Positions 57,124-64,000 of a DNA stretch of 64,000 bases are shown one piece after another. The position numbers and the translations under genes are program-made. Below the pieces are notes generated by a model. The model had not been told where the DNA came from, searched no databases, and saw nothing but the letters and a program-made list of their open reading frames with translations. The DNA comes from Asterella californica (lineage: Eukaryota > Streptophyta > Marchantiopsida > Marchantiales > Aytoniaceae). Position 1 is the stretch's first letter, and each line of letters begins with the position of its first letter. The DNA lies in the NCBI GenBank assembly GCA_036924285.1, contig JAYKYS010000014.1:7502001-7566000 (forward strand), written 5' to 3'.

Positions 57124-57710
57124 CTAGTATTTGTCACTAGCTGATGCAATGCACTACAAACACAATCAGAGAAATGATTGATACCCGTTATCCGTGATAT
57201 CATAGGCGGGCTTTTCCCCCAGTAAAATCTCCTCAAACAGGTTACTGCTTTCACATCCCCAAGCCCAACACTGTCCGGTCAGAGGTGACTGACTAGCACC
57301 GCGCACGTGGAAGGCGCCTAATCACTAAGGCTTAAGAGGCATGCATAATAATCATTTCCTCCATGTTCATACGGAGGAGGTACTACGATAACCAAACTTT
57401 TAGAAGCGTTTAATTATAAACTAATATTTAATTAAGAATCATTTTATTCTTTTGTGCATTGTAGTTTTACGTTCAGATTAAAGTCATCATACATGCTATA
57501 CAAGTAGGCTTTATTTTGCACGTCGCAAGGTGTAACGAGGATAAACAGATTTAGTTATAAACTTATAAATTTAGTCAATTAAATAGTAAAACTTTTTAGT
57601 TTGTCTCACTATATTGTTAAACTCTTTCGATCGTTTAATAGCCTTATCAGTTTTGTATTAATGTTTTCCCAATCACTATAGCCTCACCGCAACCGCCAGT
57701 CAAATAGTTA

Positions 57711-57970
57711 ATTTTGTTTCAGTTATCACGCTTGTCCTCTTGTGGTCTCATCTTGCCCATGGCATTTGTGATGCATATTTCACTATGGGTCACGATTCTT
57801 CGCCGGTAAGCATTTGGATCTCGTTGAACTTGTATCATGGTCAGATGTATTCGACCATTGACGTAATACCGGATTGGTCGAATAGAAACCGTCGCAAGTT
57901 AGATAATGGAAGCCAATGTTTCTATACCAGTATAAGGCACGAGGAATTATACACTACGATAGCCTATTAA
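57711..57970 (+). CDS. Possible small exon or relic encoding a secreted-type peptide
   Basis: An open frame runs from about 57,711, after TTTTGTTTCAG (a good 3' splice site), to a stop at 57,970. It begins with a hydrophobic VITLVLLW stretch and then a Tyr/Ser/Asp-rich segment (YFTMGHDSSPVSIWISLNLY). A first ATG lies at 57,740. No homologue recognised; it may be a terminal exon of an otherwise unseen gene, or chance. Confidence 0.2.
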
Positions 57971-58518
57971 CGTCAGATGAAAATAAATAATATGCATGCT
58001 TCGATGAATTCTAGGAACTTTTGCCTGTTTGTTATTATCGGAGAAATATATAAGTGTTAAGTGAAAATTATATATTAAATGAATATAAATAATTAACTGT
58101 TAAATTTTATAAATATTAACTGTTAGTACATGTTTGGAAACACAGGAAGATCAGGATATAAACCATAAGGCCTGAGCTTCTAATGTAAAAGTTTAGAAAC
58201 TTATCATTATTAATATATTAATTTAATGGTAGTTTAATTTATTACTTAATTTTTTTAAAAAAAAATAGATAATAAATTAAAATCCTGCATATTTACCTCC
58301 TCCATCGAAAGATGAAGGAGGTCAATATTGCTTGAATACCTATCTAGATATTCACCTCTCATGTGTGGATTAATTCATGAATTTTGTATAGCAATCGATC
58401 ATCATTATATTTACTTTTTAATTTACGTTTTGCTTATAGATTTTGTCTGGTTCTTCTTGGAAGTGTTATCATTTGTCAATTTTTTCAGTTTTTGGATCAT
58501 TTGGAGAAAAAGTTGAGA

Positions 58519-59490
58519 GGATCTACTTTCGCACGAAAGTAGATTATCACAACATTTTCATATTGAGAGGAGTGTCAACTTCGAAAGGTTGTAGCGTGGT
58601 GTAGGAGTGTCCGTTTTGACGATTTTGATGACGTTGGAAACCTCTCACCGAGTGCTATCTACTGGGCTTCTTAGATCAGATTTTGGATAAACTTTGGAAA
58701 CTCACAATGATATATCTTCGGTGAAAGTAGTTTTCTGTAAAGTTTTGGCTGAGTGAGAGTTGATTATATTTGGGAAGGCATAACTTGTTCCAGGAAGGTC
58801 CGTTTGGGAGATTTTGGGTATCATTTTGAAGATTTTTCTTAGTACTTTTCGACCAGCTGAGAAGAGTTGAGTTTAGAAGAGTTTAATGACACCACGAACT
58901 CTGAAATTTGTTCCTAAATCTTGTGTGTACTGAGACAAGAAAAAATTTGTGAATAAAAAATTGATTCGTAATGAGGTTTCACGGTCCATTCTTTTCTTTC
59001 ATGTGAGCCTTTCTCACAGCCAGATATCCAGTGTATGCCTAGACACACTTCGCGTATCATACAATACAACATCGTAGCATCACATCTATCTCCACCTTCG
59101 TCCGTACCACACCGCACTGCAAGAAGAGAATAACAAAGACGATTCATTTCTTTTGTTTCTCTATTTTTTTGTCAAATTTTTTGTGAGTTAATTCCATCTT
59201 CACCTTCATTTCTGTAACTAACTGCCATGTCGATTATACTACAAGAACTGAATTTCTCCTCCTACTTGCGGACTCTGTCTTATTCACTTTCACAAAATCT
59301 CCACTCACCTATGCAAATGCACAGCAAAAATTGTCTTGTGTGATAGCACTCGTCAAGAGCTTTCCAACAAGACAAAAATTGTCCCAAAGGAACATTCCTA
59401 ACCAACGTTATGATCTTCGAAATACGTCTGATCTCTTTCCCTTCATAAAAATTACAGAGATCTACTTTCGGACGAAAATAGATTACCACC
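58519..59490. repeat. Weak inverted-repeat pair with palindromic ends
   Basis: ATCTACTTTCG-CA-CGAAAGTAGAT (58,520-58,543) is a perfect 11-bp-arm palindrome; a mutated copy lies at 59,459-59,482. Inside, AGGAGTGTCCGTTTTGACG...GTTGGAAACCTCTCACCGAGTGCTATC (about 58,605-58,660) matches the reverse complement of 59,336-59,400 loosely. 58,760-58,830 has modules like those of the LTR-like block. Probably a decayed TIR element or LTR fragment. Confidence 0.5.
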
Positions 59491-61029
59491 AACTTTGTCA
59501 ACGTCAACCCAACTCACCCAAACCGACCCACACCCAACCTAAACTTCTCGTTCTAAAAATTACGACATAAATTGTACAGCCTTTTGACGTTTGAACCAAA
59601 ATATAGCCCTCTCTGCTCTCATATGCTCATCTTTTATACTACTCGACAACACTTTGCTTAGATACATGTGTTGCAGCCTGAGAATCCAAGTGGCAAGCAT
59701 GCAAAGATAAATGTCTTGCATGTAGCTTGCCATCTTAGCTCTAAATTCTCTTCGCCTCATCACCAACTCAGTCAAATCAGCAAAGTTTTTGACACAACAC
59801 AACGTCCTCCGTCACGTCATCACAATATACCACATCAGCAAAATTTTGACACGTGTCAGTTTCTCATCAGTCATAGATGATCATGTGCAGCCTTTTATTT
59901 GCCACATCGTGGAATGCTTATCAGCATCTGTGACAACCAAAACCTTAAATCTTTGAACCTTCGTAACCCCTTCCATGTAGCTCCGTTAACCTCGGTTAAG
60001 AAAGCAATTTTACTTAGTGAGATCTATCCAATGGTGTTGTCGGATCCAAATTCTGAGCAAGTGCAAGTAAAGTCATATTTACTCTTTCTCATTTTCACCG
60101 TGAGATCGATCCATGATAAGACAACGGATTGAGGCTTTTGATCCGTAACGATCCTCCATATTTTCTACCATAGCTTTATTATTGATAATGGTCATAAGAG
60201 AGATGGACAAAATAGAAAGCACTAGATGATTTTGATCTTCTGAGCTTTTACCCCCATGCTTTCTAGTAGTGCTTCAATCTTGACAATGGTCGCAATGGAG
60301 ATGGATGAGAAGAAAAACGTTAGATGATTTAGACTATGTGAACTCATGTCCCCACGCTTTTTGTCATCGCCCCAATCGTGATAATGATCGCAGAGGAAGA
60401 AAATAGACGAAGGAGCAAGGGCTGGATAATTTTGACTGGAAGCAAGAAAATGTTAACGTCGAAGGTGATGACTGAAAGCATAGGTAGAGTTTTAACATTG
60501 ACAATGTAAGAGATAATTTCTCGTGTATGTTGTTTTGGTAAGATAATGCTTGTAATTCTTTCTCGTGTATGTTGTTTTGATAAGATAATGCTCCTACACC
60601 ACTATTTTTTGCGTTGTTGTAGAATAGGTACTAGTCGAGGTTTCGATGTACTTTGAAACAACTCAATTTTTGTATTCTGAAATAGCTCAGTTCTCCTATT
60701 ATGATACAACTAAATATCTTATCTCACATTGATCACTGATATCAATGATTATACTTATTATTCTTATTCTCATAATTGTTAAACTTTCTCTGAAACTATC
60801 TCAAAATGGATATATCTTCTCTCAACTACTCAAAACGATAATATCTTTCTCTAACTATTCATTCAATTGATTGTTTTGTGAATTTTTTCTAAATCAACTT
60901 TTCTGACCTAGTTGTAGATTGTATTGTTGGTTTTCTTTAGAGAACTATTGTTATATGTTCAGACTACATCAAATTGCAAATATTACGTTAGCTTTGAGAA
61001 GAGGTGAGAATTTTGATTTAACTTAATTC
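59491..61029. other. No gene; degenerate tandem repeats
   Basis: 60,170-60,420 holds three loose ~110-bp units (TTGATAATGGTC-TAAGAGAGATGGA... TAGATGATTTTGA ... CCCCCATGCTTT). A 39-bp unit ending TTGTTTTG-TAAGATAATGCT is duplicated at about 60,515 and 60,555. ORFs near 59,331-60,132 lack domains. Confidence 0.6.
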
Positions 61030-63381
61030 GGACAATGATCTACAGTTGTTTGTACTGTTCTAGAGACAAGTATCAAGTCTTCATATATAGCATGTTGTTA
61101 TAGAAACAAATAATGAATTAGCTACGAGAAGAAGTTAGAATTTCAATCTAAATTTAATAGAGACGTTCATGTATAGGTTGGTTAGTTCTAATTTAGAGTA
61201 TATGTAAGTTAGAATGAGAAGTGAAATAACATAGTAAGAAATATATAACTTATGTGGAGTTCCATTATTTATACATGAAGTTACGAACTTACAGTTGAAG
61301 TTTATAAGCTAATTTAATTTAGATTGATGAGCAAAAATGATAAAATTTAGAACTATAATTTAAATGAGAGGAAAATTGAGCATTATAAATTTATTAAGAT
61401 CAAAATTTAATAAAAGTTATATCAATATCGTTGATGCCATCACGATACTACATGATCTTATAGATAGATACACGTTGTATTATGATGATGTCGTATCATA
61501 GAGGGCAAAAAAGATGAACGATAATATGCATAATATCTGGCTATGGAAAGTGTGTGCGGTCGAGAAAAAGAGCAACAAAAATGTCAAATATCTAATCCAA
61601 TCCTTGAGTAAATTTATCTTTATACACATAAATTTACAACTATACTTCAGAAATCTGGAAATTATCCACACAATTCTCCTAAACCAAAAAATTTTCAACC
61701 TCCCTACATAGCCCTCAGAAATACCTTTTCAACAATACCAAAATTGTCTGAAATGGAACTCCTTACTAACTGTTATGCCTCTTCAAAGATTTCTATCTCC
61801 TTTTTTCTTTACCTTCCCTTATTGTTCAACTTTGGGAGCATCCCAAAATTCCTTGTTAAAAAGTTGTCCAATTTTCTGAATTTGAGTTTTCCAACTCCTT
61901 CGTCTCATAAAGCTGATTCAGATGATATCCAATACACCTCAAATTGTTCCTGCATTAAGAAGTTATGTCGTCTCAAAGCTTGAACCTCCCACTTTTCTCT
62001 TCATTCCAAAGTTCACTTGAAAAGTAGCTTGACTACACTCCAAATTGATCCTCCCAAGTTGTTCCTCTCGTCAAGCCAGCGATATTAACTTTATCTGAAA
62101 TGGACTACCGAGCAATGACTTATGTCCTCTAAAAGATTTCTCTTCGTTTCTATTCTTCAACCTCCATGTTGAACTTTGAGACGTGTACCAAAATTCAATG
62201 ATATTGTACTCAACAACTTTCCAAACCTGACCCCCTCAAGATGTTCTCCTCGCCGAGCCGGTTCGAACGATACTCGACACATCGCAAAGGAACTCTCGAG
62301 TAGAGAATTATGCTCTTTCCAAGTGCAGATCCTCTTGTCTTGTTATGATCAACTACGGGAAGCATCTCAAAGTTCAACTGTTTTGTGCTTGGTAATATCA
62401 TAAACTGAGCTCTCCAACTCATTCTCTCATTGAGTCGGTTCCGATGATACCAAAATTGGTTCAAACGGACTCGAGTAAGGAGTTATGTCTCCTCAAAGTT
62501 TCCATTGCTTCTTTTTAAAAACATTGAACTTCGAGACGCCTCCCGAATATCACCTTGCTGAACATCATGAACTTCAAGATGCATCATGAAGTTCAACTTC
62601 CTTAACATCATCTCACAAATTCACTTCAAGTTTGCCTATTTTGTGACATATAAGTGGCTTGCTAACTTCGAGATGCGTCCGAAGTTAAATATAGTTTAGT
62701 TTTGTGACTTTTAACTAATTTGCAAGAAAAATGGATGATGAACTTCTGGACGCGTCTTGAAGTTCAATAATGATTCTCTTGACTTTCTTGACTCATTTTT
62801 ATCCAACCCGATCTAGACCGGAAATCACATAGTAAATTCGGTAGCATATCGAAGTTTAGACTTCAAAATTTCTTAAAATGATTTGACGGCACAACTTTTA
62901 TACTTTTGACAAGCAACCCACCTAGATCCACATGTCACACTCACCATTATACCCTTAAAAAGTGAAACTAGCCGTAACTCTCTTGTCTTGACTCCGTTCG
63001 TCAACCACATGCGTACATACATACGACCACATGACACCATGCAAGACGTCATGTGTCACACATGTGCACTAGCATATCAACAACTCAAATCACTTTCACA
63101 ACCGTCTAGTCAGCATTCATCACGTCCAACTTATCCACAAAGGTCCACATCAACATCATATCGCCACATGTCACCACCAAGTTAGCATGCACAAACACGT
63201 ACACATCAAATTTTTTTAACACGTGTCACTTTTCACAGCGCACTTCTTAGGTTTACAAAAATATCAATTTTGATATTCTCGACAAGACCTATCTAATGTT
63301 GTTGTCTGAATCATGTTTGCAGTAAGTTGAGAAAATAGTTTCTCCAAGACCTTGGTTTTACACCATAGCCGGTCCACGACA
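61030..63381 (-). repeat. LTR-like block, copy 2, uninterrupted
   Basis: Reverse complement of the block at 8,582-14,848 over 61,030-63,015, without the 4.3 kb insertion (empty site 62,424-62,438). On the minus strand it extends upstream to TGTCGTGGACCGGC at 63,381, the sequence that begins the A/B-family LTRs. It is therefore probably most of a large LTR (at least 2.3 kb). The homology stops at 61,030 before the R-U5-like tail seen at 14,847. Confidence 0.7.
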
Positions 63382-63394
63382 CAACAACAAAGCT

Positions 63395-64000
63395 TCATAT
63401 TTACCCATTGACTCACATTTACGAGGGACTAACCTCCGGATGCCTTCGAATCAAAGTAGATATTAAGTTCCAATCGTTGAGATCTCTCTTTTCAGTTATG
63501 TGTAATAGGTAGAGGCGTTGCACAACATGTTACTATCAAGAGGATATCGTCCACACTCGTAGGCACAAGGTGCAACATAATCCTCCAAAGGGGTCAACCT
63601 ACTACGGTAACCTTTGTGATGCAGCTCTAAAGCCTCATCTTATAGAGATGTTACGAGGGAGATTTGAACTCTAGACCTTTGGCTTCTAAAGGGATGCCTT
63701 AGCCATTGAACTAGAATCGCATCGCATTTGAATTTTTGTTTCTATAGTTCTTATGACTCTCTCATATACTTGTTCTTTGCTCTAGTATTGTCATATTTCA
63801 TCAGTTCTGTCAATTAAAAAAATATCTGATTCATTTGACAAAGTCTTGTAGATTGGATAAGACGATTTCATTTTCGACAATTATTTTTATATTTCTATCA
63901 TGACATCATATCTATCGTTGTATACCAGAATATTTTATTCTTCACGTATAATTAATTTTCTTGTCCCGATGTCCACTAAATACACAAAGACTCTCTACGC
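63395..64000. repeat. Right copy of the long direct repeat
   Basis: Same orientation as 1-640, one unit of the 24-bp segment instead of two. Begins 14 bp after the LTR-like start at 63,381. The tRNA-like segment (63,654-63,722, minus strand) keeps the A box (TAGTTCAATGG, one change) and the B-box-like sequence, while its central stem has one substitution relative to the left copy. Confidence 0.85.

Overview
This is a transposon-saturated stretch of a plant nuclear genome. The host-type sequences I recognise are plant genes: two exons of an RSH1-type RelA/SpoT homologue, a broken vacuolar sorting receptor (VSR), and a plastid/bacterial-type tRNA-Arg(ACG) relic. The rest is mostly Ty3/gypsy LTR retrotransposons and their debris, in AT-rich DNA with GT-AG introns. 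A non-seed plant such as a liverwort is possible, but that is an impression from the retroelement family, not a demonstration. Essentially every long reading frame carries stops, frameshifts or lost catalytic residues, so the window looks like a decaying, low-recombination or heterochromatic region.

Layout. 1-640 and 63,395-64,000 are two direct copies of one repeat with an embedded tRNA-like sequence. 2,991-15,403 is a nest: a small TIR element is split at 3,083/15,095 by a gypsy element (R1, 3,084-15,094). R1's pol breaks off in RNase H at 8,581 and runs into an LTR-like block (8,582-14,848). That block is itself interrupted by a 4.3 kb insertion (9,171-13,464), proven by an empty copy of the same block in inverted orientation at 61,030-63,015. 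The 4.3 kb insertion carries a coherent six-exon gene on the minus strand (RGG-rich start, transposon-type central part, coiled coil, truncated HAD/FCP1-like phosphatase motif). Its first intron is filled by a 112-bp tandem repeat made of two palindromes. 15.4-33.3 kb is the gene-relic zone: VSR pseudogene, a 234-codon unknown ORF, a possible RT remnant, tandem arrays, RSH1 exons and the tRNA-Arg relic.

33,335-52,497 is a second retrotransposon complex. Element A (33,335-40,632) has two LTRs and a gag but lacks almost all of pol, so it is a deletion derivative. Element C (minus strand, 40,638-47,880) has a 3' LTR and full-length but broken gag-protease-RT-RNase H-integrase. Element B (47,881-52,497) is the RNase H-integrase-3' LTR end of an A-family element on the plus strand. 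C and B meet head to head at a 13-bp perfect hairpin.

52.5-64 kb holds short tandem repeats, a 396-bp MITE with target duplication (same family as the split element at 3/15 kb), a weak inverted-repeat pair, and the second LTR-like block. I found no CRISPR array, operon, defence system or intact autonomous element. The most unusual object is the six-exon element-borne gene with its palindrome-satellite intron at 9.2-13.5 kb.
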